A stretch of 62,541 nt of DNA, taken from the NCBI RefSeq assembly GCF_938045345.1, contig NZ_CALIMS010000058.1, positions 1 to 62,541 on the forward strand, given 5' to 3'. Both the position numbers and the translations under genes were made by a program. Positions 37,160-45,053 of this stretch are shown piece after piece. Source of the DNA: an uncultured Campylobacter sp. (GTDB taxonomy: Bacteria; Campylobacterota; Campylobacteria; Campylobacterales; Campylobacteraceae). The notes beneath the pieces are model-generated. The model worked only from the letters and a program-made list of their open reading frames with translations. It had not been told where the DNA came from and ran no database searches. Position 1 is the first letter of the stretch, and each line of letters opens with the position of its first letter.

Positions 37160-37777
37160 CTATTTTAGTATGTCGTATTTGTCGCAGAATTCTTGTAAAT
37201 AGTCTTTAAGGTAGCCGAATAGCCCTGGGTCATTTTTACCCATTTCGCAGGCTTTTTGATAGTATTGCGCCGCTCTTGCTCTGTCACTACCTGCTTCAAG
37301 GACTGAAGCGAAATTCCCGCACGCTACCCAGCTCCCCGCATCGCAGGCTCTTCTACCATACCCCATAGCCCGCGTTACATCTCTTTTTACCCCTTTACCA
37401 TTTGCATACATATAACCTAAATTGTTGCAGCCATCCGCAAACTTACCGTCGCAAGCTTTATTATATAGTTCGACAGCCTTTTTATAATCTTTTTTTACCC
37501 CTTTGCCGTCGAAGTACATTGCTCCCAAATCCGAGCAAGCCATATAATCATTTACGTCACAAGCTTTTTTGTAAAAATAAAGCACTTTTTTATAATCCTT
37601 ATCGGATGCGTTTGCTCCGAATACCGTTGGGTGTTTATAAAGGGTGCCAGCATAACCGCAGGCTTCAAGGTTGCCCGCTTCACATTTTTGCTCAAATTGT
37701 TTTCTTAACGATTGAAACTCCGTTTCACTAAAAGCCAAAGAGCCCAACAGGGCTAAACCTAAGATGATTTTTTTCAT
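37160..37777 (-). CDS. Sel1-repeat (Hcp-like) secreted protein inside the thi cluster
   Basis: 205 residues with a signal peptide (MKKIILGLALLGSLAFS). Then Sel1-like repeats of about 36 residues, each with a cysteine pair (GYAGTLY, DLGAMYFDGKGVKKD, NLGYMYANGKGVKRD), as in Helicobacter Hcp proteins and Campylobacter homologues. Such proteins act in cell-envelope or host interactions. It lies reversed between thiG and thiH, so it splits a cluster normally unbroken and was inserted there. The 11-base poly-C tract lies 115 bases upstream of its start. Confidence 0.9.
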   Translation of the reverse strand: MKKIILGLALLGSLAFSETEFQSLRKQFEQKCEAGNLEACGYAGTLYKHPTVFGANASDKDYKKVLYFYKKACDVNDYMACSDLGAMYFDGKGVKKDYKKAVELYNKACDGKFADGCNNLGYMYANGKGVKRDVTRAMGYGRRACDAGSWVACGNFASVLEAGSDRARAAQYYQKACEMGKNDPGLFGYLKDYLQEFCDKYDILK

Positions 37778-37891
37778 TCTTTCTCCTTTAAAATTTTTCG
37801 TATTATTTCATTTTTCGTAGTCAAATATTGTCAATTTACATAGCTAAAATTTTATTCGCCTCCTCGATTTAAGAAATTTCGCAAAATTATA

Positions 37892-37902
37892 CCCCCCCCC
37901 CC
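37892..37902. repeat. Poly-C tract (11 C) between divergent promoters
   Basis: Eleven C in a row, preceded by TTATA and followed by TTAATAA. It lies between the start of the Sel1 gene (37777, minus) and thiH (38080, plus). In Campylobacter, poly-G/C runs of this length are the classical sites of slippage. Here it is intergenic, so it would alter promoter spacing, not a reading frame. Confidence 0.85.
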
Positions 37903-38079
37903 TTAATAATCACTAAAATTTAAAATGCGAATAGGCGCCCCTCGTTTTGCAATTTTTTACCTAAATCCTGCTAAAATGCACCTTTAGACCAAATGATGAG
38001 AAATTTGCGCGGCAAGAATTTTCGCACAAAAGCGTGCCGCGTAAAATTTAAATGAAAATTTAAAAGGAAAATTTAAAAG

Positions 38080-39213
38080 ATGAATAAAACCGGCTATTTA
38101 GCGGGCATGGAGGATATCGGAAGCGAGATGATGGAGCGCACGCTTGCTCTGCGCGAGGGCTTTTGCGAGGAGGCGAGCGAGGCTGACGTGCAAAGGGCGA
38201 TCAGCACGAAAAACAGAGGTCTGCGCGATTTTGCGGCGCTACTAAGCGTGCGCGCAGGCGAGCATTTGGAGCAGATCGCGCAAGCCGCAGCGCGCGAGAA
38301 GGCGGCGCATTTCGGCAGCAACGTTGCCGTTTTCACGCCGATTTACATTTCAAACTACTGCGACAATCTCTGTGTTTACTGCGGCTTTAACTGCAAAAAC
38401 AAAATCGCGCGCGCAAGGCTTGATGAAGCGCAGCTAAAGGCGGAGTTTGAGGCGATAGCGGCGAGCGGGCTAGAAGAAATTTTGATCCTCACGGGCGAGA
38501 GCGAGAAAAACAGCCCCGTACGCTACATCGGGCGCGCCTGCGAGCTCGCGCGGCAGTATTTTAAGGTGATCGGCGTCGAAATTTATCCGATAAATTCCGC
38601 TGATTACGCCTATTTGCACGCTTGCGGCGTCGATTTCGTCACCGTCTTTCAAGAAACCTACGATCCCGCACGCTACGCGCAGCTGCATCTTGCGGGCAAC
38701 AAGCGCGTTTTTGCGTATCGTTTCGCAGCCCAAGAGCGCGCGATTAGAGGCGGTATGCGCGGCGTGGGCTTCGCGGCGCTTTTGGGGCTCGGGGACTTCC
38801 GCCGAGATGCCTTTGCCACGGGCGTGCACGCGTGGCTGCTTCAGCGCAAGTACCCGCGCGCCGAGATTGCCTTTTCGGTGCCGCGCCTGCGCCCGATCAT
38901 CAACAACGACAAAATAAACCCGAAAGACGTCGGCGAGCGCGAGCTACTGCAGGTCATGTGCGCGTATCGACTGCTGCTGCCAAGTGCGCAGATCACGATC
39001 TCTACGCGCGAGAGGGCGGGCTTCCGCGATAATGCGATCAGGATCGCGGCGAGCAAAATTTCGGCAGGCGTAAGCGTCGGTATCGGCGGGCACAGCGAGC
39101 AGAGGGGCGACGAGCAGTTCGAGATCAGCGACGCGCGCAGCGTAAGCGAAGTCTGCGAGGCGATCCGCGCAGGCGGACTGCAGCCGCTAATGAGCGAGTA
39201 TATCTATGTCTAA
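38080..39213 (+). CDS. thiH: Tyrosine lyase ThiH
   Basis: 377-residue radical SAM enzyme splitting tyrosine into p-cresol and dehydroglycine for ThiG. The cluster motif is CDNLCVYCGFNC (C-x3-C-x2-C); other family segments are EILILTGES, VEIYPI, TVFQETYDP and SISTRERAGFRDN-like ISTRERAGFRDN. AAAAGGA precedes ATG 38080 (two ribosome-site-like words, so the leader is long). Its stop overlaps an array-derived frame. Confidence 0.96.
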   Translation: MNKTGYLAGMEDIGSEMMERTLALREGFCEEASEADVQRAISTKNRGLRDFAALLSVRAGEHLEQIAQAAAREKAAHFGSNVAVFTPIYISNYCDNLCVYCGFNCKNKIARARLDEAQLKAEFEAIAASGLEEILILTGESEKNSPVRYIGRACELARQYFKVIGVEIYPINSADYAYLHACGVDFVTVFQETYDPARYAQLHLAGNKRVFAYRFAAQERAIRGGMRGVGFAALLGLGDFRRDAFATGVHAWLLQRKYPRAEIAFSVPRLRPIINNDKINPKDVGERELLQVMCAYRLLLPSAQITISTRERAGFRDNAIRIAASKISAGVSVGIGGHSEQRGDEQFEISDARSVSEVCEAIRAGGLQPLMSEYIYV

Positions 39214-39976
39214 AAGCGCGGATATGCGAGCTTGCGCCGCGAAACTTCAGCACGAGAGGCTTGCTTCGGCGGCGAAATTTTTAGAATTTTATGCGGCGAA
39301 ATTCTGCGCTCGCATGGGTAAAATTTGCAATGCCTTTTTAAGAGGCGAGATTTGCGGTGCGTTACTTGCGGGCAGATTTGGTGCCGCTAGACGCAGCAAA
39401 ATTCGTAGCGCAAAATATGGTGCTGAGTTTTGCAGTGCTGCACGCCGCGATAAAATTTATGGCGTTATGGCGGATAATAAAATTTTAGGCACCGCGTTAG
39501 CGAACGTTAGGAATTCTGGACTCAAAAATGCGCGTGTAAATTTGAGGCCTAGGAACACATACGAGGATTTAAAATTTAAAGGTAGCGCAAATTTCGAGCC
39601 CGCGGGTGACGTAAATTTTAAATTTAAAAACGGCGCGAGCTTTGGGTTCTTATGCAGCGGCAACGCAAAGTCGATAAAATCTAATGGTTCGGCAGATGCT
39701 TTAAACCCTAGCGGCGCAAACAAAATTTTAGCCTCTGTCTGGACGGACAGAATTTTAAGCTCCGCCATCTCGGCTGTGGATTTAGTTTTCAATGCGGCGG
39801 CGAAGAATTTTATCTCTAGCGCGGAGACAGGGATTTTGGCTTCAATCCTGGTGAATGAGATTTTAAACCTTAGCGCTGCGGGTGAAATTTCAAAGCCAAA
39901 TGCTACGGGCAAAATTTTAAACCTCAGTGCTGTGCCGCTCGCGGATTTTGGACCTAAAGGAGCGGGCGGATGCTAG
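39206..39976 (+). CDS. Array-derived open frame between thiH and thiE
   Basis: 256 codons with no stop, starting 8 bases inside thiH (ATGTCTAAA) and ending 7 bases inside thiE (its stop overlaps ATG of thiE). The sequence is rich in Ala, Asn, Lys, Phe and Ile, with RAATTY words about every 40-50 bases (some 17 in 770 bp), read as KI, KF, NF or IL. No signal, helix bundle or family motif. It is either a real repeat protein or simply an array kept open so that ribosomes run from thiH to thiE. Uncertain as a product; the frame itself is certain. Confidence 0.4.
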   Translation: MSKSADMRACAAKLQHERLASAAKFLEFYAAKFCARMGKICNAFLRGEICGALLAGRFGAARRSKIRSAKYGAEFCSAARRDKIYGVMADNKILGTALANVRNSGLKNARVNLRPRNTYEDLKFKGSANFEPAGDVNFKFKNGASFGFLCSGNAKSIKSNGSADALNPSGANKILASVWTDRILSSAISAVDLVFNAAAKNFISSAETGILASILVNEILNLSAAGEISKPNATGKILNLSAVPLADFGPKGAGGC

Positions 39977-41226
39977 ATTTTGAGCTTGCTTCGCGCATTA
40001 CGATCATCACAAATCGCGCGCTCTGCGGCGGCGAGACGGCACTGCTTGCGCGTATAGCGGATTTTGCCGCAACGGGCGTAGGCGAGATCGTTGTACGCGA
40101 AAAAGACTTGAGCGAGAAAGCTTACGCAGCGCTGTTTGGTAAAATTTTACGCGCCTGCGAGAACGGGTTTTGCACGGATACGGCTCGCTCGGACGGAATT
40201 TTCGCAGAGGAAGTTTGCGCGCGCACGATTCCGCATAAAATTTACGACGATCGAGCCTGCGCCGTCCAAGCCCTCGTAGGCGGATTGAACGCGAGCGCGG
40301 CCTACGCGGATAAAATTTCGCTCTACGAGCGCAACGAGGACAAAATTTTATTAAAAAAGCTCCATTTGGGCGGCGGCAGGAGCGAGCTTTGCGCGGATAC
40401 AGCCTGTAGGCACGGTGTCGCTACAGATGAGATACAGTCTAAAAATTCCGCTCGTGTTTTAGATGAAATTTTGTCTGAAAATTTTACTAGCGCTGCAAAC
40501 TGCGAGAATGATAGCGCGCCGGGTGAAATTTCGCTTCACGGTGTCGTATGCGAAACGAAATCCGCGACAGAAGGCGTATGGGGCACAGAAAATGCGGAAA
40601 GTATGCAGGGTGCGCAAAGTACAGAAAATGCGAATGATGTGCATAGTGCAAAAAATGCGGGGAGCTCGCGGAGCGCGCAGTATACGGAAAGCTCGGAAAG
40701 TATAGAGGGCGTAGAAAATTCACAGAGTGTGAAAGAGGCGGAAGGCTCGCAGAGTACGAAGGGCGCGCGGAGCGCAGAGAGTGCAAGGCGCTTGCCCGCG
40801 ATCTTTGTGCATAATTTCGCGGATTTTGCGCTGAACGCGGGAGTGAGAAATTTATGGCTGCCGCTTGGTGTTTTGCGGAGCTTTAGCGCGGCGCACGGCG
40901 CGGAGTTTTTGCGTGCAAATTTCAAAAAACTGGTCGCTTCCTGCCACAGCGAGGCGGAGGCGCGCGAGGCGCTGGAGTTGGGCGCGAACGCGATCTGCCT
41001 AAGCCACATATTCGCGACCGATTGCAAGGCGGGGCTAGCGCCGAGGGGGCTAAATTTGATCCGCGCTGTGCGTGGGTTTTATGGCGGCGAAATTTACGCG
41101 CTGGGTGGCATAACGCCGCGAAATTTCGCCTCCGTTCTAAGCGCGGGAGCCGATAGGATCGCCGTTATGAGCTCAGCGATGGCAGTGCGGGGCGCGAGCG
41201 ATTTCATAAGAAAATTTAAGAAATAA
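39970..41226 (+). CDS. thiE: Thiamine-phosphate synthase ThiE with large insertion
   Basis: 418 residues, about twice the family length. N-terminal TIITNRAL and VVREKDLS, then a long Ser/Ala/Glu/Asn-rich stretch at residues 137-274 (about 40378-40791), and then ThiE sequence again: SCHSEAEAREAL, GANAICLSHIF, IYALGGITPRNF and AGADRIAVMSSAM. The active-site Asp/Lys region of typical ThiE (GRDD or similar) falls in the expanded part, so activity is not assured. It joins the HMP and thiazole branches. Family call rests on both ends. Confidence 0.85.
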   Translation: MLDFELASRITIITNRALCGGETALLARIADFAATGVGEIVVREKDLSEKAYAALFGKILRACENGFCTDTARSDGIFAEEVCARTIPHKIYDDRACAVQALVGGLNASAAYADKISLYERNEDKILLKKLHLGGGRSELCADTACRHGVATDEIQSKNSARVLDEILSENFTSAANCENDSAPGEISLHGVVCETKSATEGVWGTENAESMQGAQSTENANDVHSAKNAGSSRSAQYTESSESIEGVENSQSVKEAEGSQSTKGARSAESARRLPAIFVHNFADFALNAGVRNLWLPLGVLRSFSAAHGAEFLRANFKKLVASCHSEAEAREALELGANAICLSHIFATDCKAGLAPRGLNLIRAVRGFYGGEIYALGGITPRNFASVLSAGADRIAVMSSAMAVRGASDFIRKFKK

Positions 41227-41405
41227 ATCGATCCAAAAACGCAGTTTGTTTCCGTTGCCGCGCGCCTTGCTGCCGTCATTTCGCGCATGCGGCGCGATGC
41301 AAAACACATTTTAAATAAAATCAAAAGCTCACGAAATGGGCGCGATTTATTGCGATTTAAGCCCAAAGTTATAAAATACAAGCGATTTAAGCTTAAGGAT
41401 ATTTT

Positions 41406-42422
41406 TTGGATAAAGTGCGGCTTGAGGAATCTAAAAAGCTTCTAAACGAACAGCGCCGAAATTTAAAACAAAAGCTGCGAAAAGGCGCTAACGCTGACAT
41501 CTTTGACGATACGGATTTCAGCGATACGGCGGATCGCAGATCATTAAATTCAAACGATGCAAATTTGAGTAGCAAAAACTTTAAAAATACGAATTTTGAT
41601 CAAACAGACCCCAAATTGCAACCCGATTATCTTTGCGGCGCAAATTTCCGAGATAGAAATTTAAACGACATGAATTTAAACTCAAAAGATGAGGCAAAAT
41701 TTCAAAATTTAAACCCGGGCGGTATTTCATCGCGGGGCGCTAAAACTCGTGATTACGACAAAGAGCCGATAATCATAAAAGACTATATGCCGATCGTAAA
41801 TATTATAGCTATAGTAGCGTTGCTTTGTTTTGCTATGTTTATAAATTTAGTATTTAATATTCCCTATGATAGAAAAGTTGCGAATATTCTGCTTACTGGA
41901 CCTTTGGTTGCTAGGGCTCTTAAGGGTTTTTCGCAGCATTACGGAAGGAAATTTATATTTTTAAACTCAAGCATAAAATGTATAAAATCAGGCGAGCAGC
42001 TCGTAATGAAATTTGATGATATTTTATATTTTAAAAAAACTTTCGCACTTGTTTATGAAAGCGAGACACGAAAATATACGGAAACGGAAAGAATCATAGG
42101 AAAAACCTGCCTTGCCATATACGTAATCGCTTATATTTATGGTGCGATATTTGATGATTCTATGATAGTTTTTATAATGTTATTTTGCTGCATGGGAGCG
42201 GTTATCTTTCTTTTCATACCGCAAATGATTTTTCATCTGTTTAAGGGCGGCTTATTTTCATGTAGGTTTGTCGATGCTTTAATTATAGACGCGCTTTACA
42301 ATAAATTTTTTATATTTATCCCCACTAATAAAGAATATAACGAGCTTAAAAAATATATGAAACTAAAATTTAATAAAGATCTAGACGCGCCAAATTATCT
42401 TTTAAGAGTTAAAAATTTTTAA
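41406..42422 (+). CDS. Membrane protein with low-complexity N-terminal region
   Basis: 338 residues. Residues 1-120 are hydrophilic, with NLNDMNLNSKD and NANLSSKNFKNTNFD repeats, Asn/Asp/Phe/Lys-rich, from RAATTY-bearing DNA. Then TM helices at about 130-150, 245-265 and 270-295, with soluble stretches between. The C-terminal half is AT-richer. No recognised family. The start at TTG/ATG 41406 has no strong ribosome site. Confidence 0.65.
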   Translation: MDKVRLEESKKLLNEQRRNLKQKLRKGANADIFDDTDFSDTADRRSLNSNDANLSSKNFKNTNFDQTDPKLQPDYLCGANFRDRNLNDMNLNSKDEAKFQNLNPGGISSRGAKTRDYDKEPIIIKDYMPIVNIIAIVALLCFAMFINLVFNIPYDRKVANILLTGPLVARALKGFSQHYGRKFIFLNSSIKCIKSGEQLVMKFDDILYFKKTFALVYESETRKYTETERIIGKTCLAIYVIAYIYGAIFDDSMIVFIMLFCCMGAVIFLFIPQMIFHLFKGGLFSCRFVDALIIDALYNKFFIFIPTNKEYNELKKYMKLKFNKDLDAPNYLLRVKNF

Positions 42423-42450
42423 CTCAGGCATTTTTCGAATTTACGAAGTC

Positions 42451-43308
42451 TCATTCCACGAGCCGCGCGCGGATGTCGCCGAAGAGCAGCACGTCCTTCA
42501 AAACGGCGCGATCGGCGTAACCGCGCTCGTTTAGACTCAGGTGCAGCTCGCCTCGGCTGCTCGAAAATATCGGCTGGTTTATGAAAACCACGTAAATCGC
42601 CGCAGCCTGCTTATCCGCGCCCGCGCCGCGCCCTTTAAAATTTGCGTCCGTTGCGCCGGTTTTCGTATCTGCTCCACTAGAGCTTGCGCTTGCCGTTGCG
42701 CTGGAGTTTGCATCCGCATCGCTAGGCGGCGCGACGCCAAGCTCGCTCGCGATATTTGCAGCGGCGCTTCCGCGCGGCCTTTCGATGTCGATCCTTCCGT
42801 CGGCGCTTTTTGCGCCCGCGGCTCGGACGAAAAATTTATCGCCCGAGTGCGGGATTTTAGAGAAATTGAAAAACAAACTCAGCAGGTCGTTCGTCGCAAA
42901 ATAGGGCAAAATTTCATCGCTTACGAGCTGTAGCTCGCCGCCCGTGCCCTTGAACTTTTGAAATTTTATCGTTTTGCGCGCATAGTCGAAGGCGTAGGTT
43001 TTGCGCTCGTTTTTCGTCGTTTTGCCCTTTTTGCGCGAGACCTCGTGGACGTAGAGATCGGGCATCAAAAGCCCCGCCACGACGCGCCCCTTTGAGCGGA
43101 AGCTCTCGCGCCTTTGTCCGCTTAAGCTGCCCGCGACGCCCTGCGCAACGGCATCCATGACGATCTCGTAGCGATCGCCCTGCCGCACGAGCCGCGTGTT
43201 TGCGCTGCCGACCGCGCCGAAAACACCGAACGAAATCTCATATTTCGCGCTGATCGTCTCGCCCAAAAGCGCGCTCGCGCACAAAATCAAAGTAGCAAAA
43301 AATTTCAT
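42451..43308 (-). CDS. DUF3108 periplasmic protein with Ala/Ser insertion
   Basis: 285 residues with a signal peptide (MKFFATLILCASALLG). The DUF3108 beta pattern is seen at SAKYEISFGVFGAVGSA, FDYARKTIKFQKF and LHLSLNERGYADRAVL. A low-complexity stretch (residues 193-235, SSATASASSSGADTKTGATD) breaks the domain before its last strand. Outer-membrane or envelope role; no function shown. Confidence 0.8.
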   Translation of the reverse strand: MKFFATLILCASALLGETISAKYEISFGVFGAVGSANTRLVRQGDRYEIVMDAVAQGVAGSLSGQRRESFRSKGRVVAGLLMPDLYVHEVSRKKGKTTKNERKTYAFDYARKTIKFQKFKGTGGELQLVSDEILPYFATNDLLSLFFNFSKIPHSGDKFFVRAAGAKSADGRIDIERPRGSAAANIASELGVAPPSDADANSSATASASSSGADTKTGATDANFKGRGAGADKQAAAIYVVFINQPIFSSSRGELHLSLNERGYADRAVLKDVLLFGDIRARLVE

Positions 43309-43917
43309 CCTTACCGTCCTTTCGCTTTGCGGCGCTCCATCATACGGCGCCCGTTAAATTTACACTCTGCGCCACTCTATTGTATTGTGCTCGTAAAACT
43401 CGCGCGATAATCTGCGCCGCGTTCGTAAAATTTACCATAAAAAGCAAAACTCGCGCCGCCTATTTCATTTTCTCCATAGTGCGATTATTGAATATCGGCC
43501 ACCACCGCTCGCCGTCGTGAAAGGCCGCGCCGTGTGCGCCTAAAGACGCCGACTGTCGCCGCTTTTATATTTATGGCGCGTATACGGCTTGGCGCGCGCT
43601 TGCCAGAAATCGGAGCGATTTTATATTTCGTGCAGGCTGCTTCATCGCAAAGCGTGCCTGTGAATAAAATCAAAATTTCATATTGCGGCTATGTTTGTAC
43701 TTTGCGCTAGCCGCTACGCCACGCCCGTTAAATTTACGCTCTTTGCGCCGCTTTATCGCATTGTGTTCGTAAAGCTCGCGCTTAAAATTTGCGCCCGTTC
43801 ATGCGCTTGCTAGCTTGTACTTCCGCGAGGCGCCGTTTTGTGCTGCAAATACAGCCTTATCGGTCGTTAGTAAATCCGCTCAAATTTAAACGACTTGCGC
43901 GGGTCAAATTTGAAAAT
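43309..43917. repeat. Non-coding stretch with a 58-bp duplicated block
   Basis: About 600 bases. Two similar blocks of about 58 bases, at 43348-43405 and 43722-43781, each read CGCCCGTTAAATTTAC.CTC..TGCGCC and then TGTRTTCGTAAARCTCGCGC, about 374 bases apart. No gene recognised between; a 62-codon frame is not supported. Confidence 0.55.
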
Positions 43918-44152
43918 TTAATCCTTCCAAAGCCACCATTTCAGCTTGGCTTTGTCGGGACGGGGCGTGCTGGCGTAGTAGCTGGCCTCAGTAAACGTAG
44001 AGGATGCATCTGCCGCGCCCGAGCGCCTTTGTACGCCCATACATCTCGTCTGGATCCGCGCCCTTTAACGAAGCGATGCCCTCGTAGCCTAGCGCCAACA
44101 GATCTGATTCGGTCGCCTCGCCGACATAGGGGATTTTCTTAAAATCGCTCAA
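43918..44152 (-). pseudogene. Frameshifted Cdd1/HHH (DUF helix-hairpin-helix) protein
   Basis: Minus-strand remnant of a short (about 80-residue) helix-hairpin-helix protein: IPYVGEATESDLLALGY, LKGADPDEMYGRTKALG, RCILYVY in one frame, then after a shift YYASTPRPDKAKLKWWLWKD in another. The C-terminal LKWWLWKD and CILYVY are hallmarks of the family. The in-frame copy stops at TGA 43990-43988; the total span (235 bases) is one base over a multiple of three. A TTG start at 44152 has GAGGT just ahead. Broken in this copy, unless the sequence has an error. Confidence 0.8.
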
Positions 44153-44366
44153 ATTTACCTCAATTTTCGTTTAAGCTCCGCCAAACTCGCCGCTTTAAAT
44201 GAAATTTTAAATTTCATTTGTGCGCTACGAAGCTTGCCAAATTTTATCTCGCCGCCTTGTCGGCTCGCCGCTCAAGCCGCACTCGCGCGATGATTTAATT
44301 AAAATTCTCACACTCAGAAAACTGGACTAAAATAATTTGAGACTAATTTTTACGCAAGCTTTGGCG

Positions 44367-45053
44367 CTAAATTTGATCCAAAATCCGCTCGCAAATTTCG
44401 CGCGGGTTTTGTGCCTGATAGATCGGGCGACCGACTACTATAAAATCAGCCCCCGCTTCGTGCGCGACGCCTAGATCCGCCACTCGCTTTTGATCTGTCA
44501 CGCTCTCGCCAAACGGCCTTACGCCCGGGCAAAGCGTGATAAAATTTGCGCTCGTGGCGTCCTTGATTAGGCGGCTCTCGAACGCCGAGCAGACCATGCC
44601 GTCAAGCCCCGCTTCATAGCTCATCACGCTAAATTTACGCACCGCGTCGCTTAAATTTTGCTCGTAAACCGCGCTAAATTCCGCCTGATCAAAGCTAGTT
44701 AGCGCCGAAACCGCGATCACTAGCGGGCGCGAACCGAGCTTGTCCAGTCGCTCCATAATCGTAGCCATCGCGCGTTTGCCGCTGCTTGCGTGCACGTTTA
44801 TCATATCAACGCCGAGTTTAGCGATCTCCTCGGTGGCGTCGGCCATCGTGTTTGGGATGTCGTAGAGCTTTAGATCGAGGAAAATTTTAAAATTTCCGAG
44901 TTTTTTTAGCTCCTCAACGAATCCCGCACCGTCGCGCAGATAGGCTCGCAAGCCCACTTTTAGCCAAATTTTATCCGAAAAGTCCGCAAGCCCCTCCGCT
45001 AGCTGTAAGCACTGCTGCTTTGAGCCCAGATCAAGCGCGACGCAGAGCTTCAC
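44367..45053 (-). CDS. pyrF: Orotidine 5'-phosphate decarboxylase
   Basis: 228 residues. ALDLGSK at the N-terminus, the catalytic charge network DLKLYDIPNT, LCPGVRPFG, and phosphate-binding VVGRPIYQA. Last step of UMP synthesis. The start overlaps the nusB stop by ATGA. Follows nusB and ribH as in C. jejuni. Confidence 0.96.
   Translation of the reverse strand: MKLCVALDLGSKQQCLQLAEGLADFSDKIWLKVGLRAYLRDGAGFVEELKKLGNFKIFLDLKLYDIPNTMADATEEIAKLGVDMINVHASSGKRAMATIMERLDKLGSRPLVIAVSALTSFDQAEFSAVYEQNLSDAVRKFSVMSYEAGLDGMVCSAFESRLIKDATSANFITLCPGVRPFGESVTDQKRVADLGVAHEAGADFIVVGRPIYQAQNPREICERILDQI

Noticed and set aside
39206..39976. Domain-bearing protein of the thiamine pathway
   Set aside because: No motif of ThiD, ThiM, TenA or any other family; the sequence follows the array unit.
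43789..44142. 117-codon plus-strand frame
   Set aside because: Antisense to the frameshifted helix-hairpin-helix gene, whose family motifs are on the minus strand.
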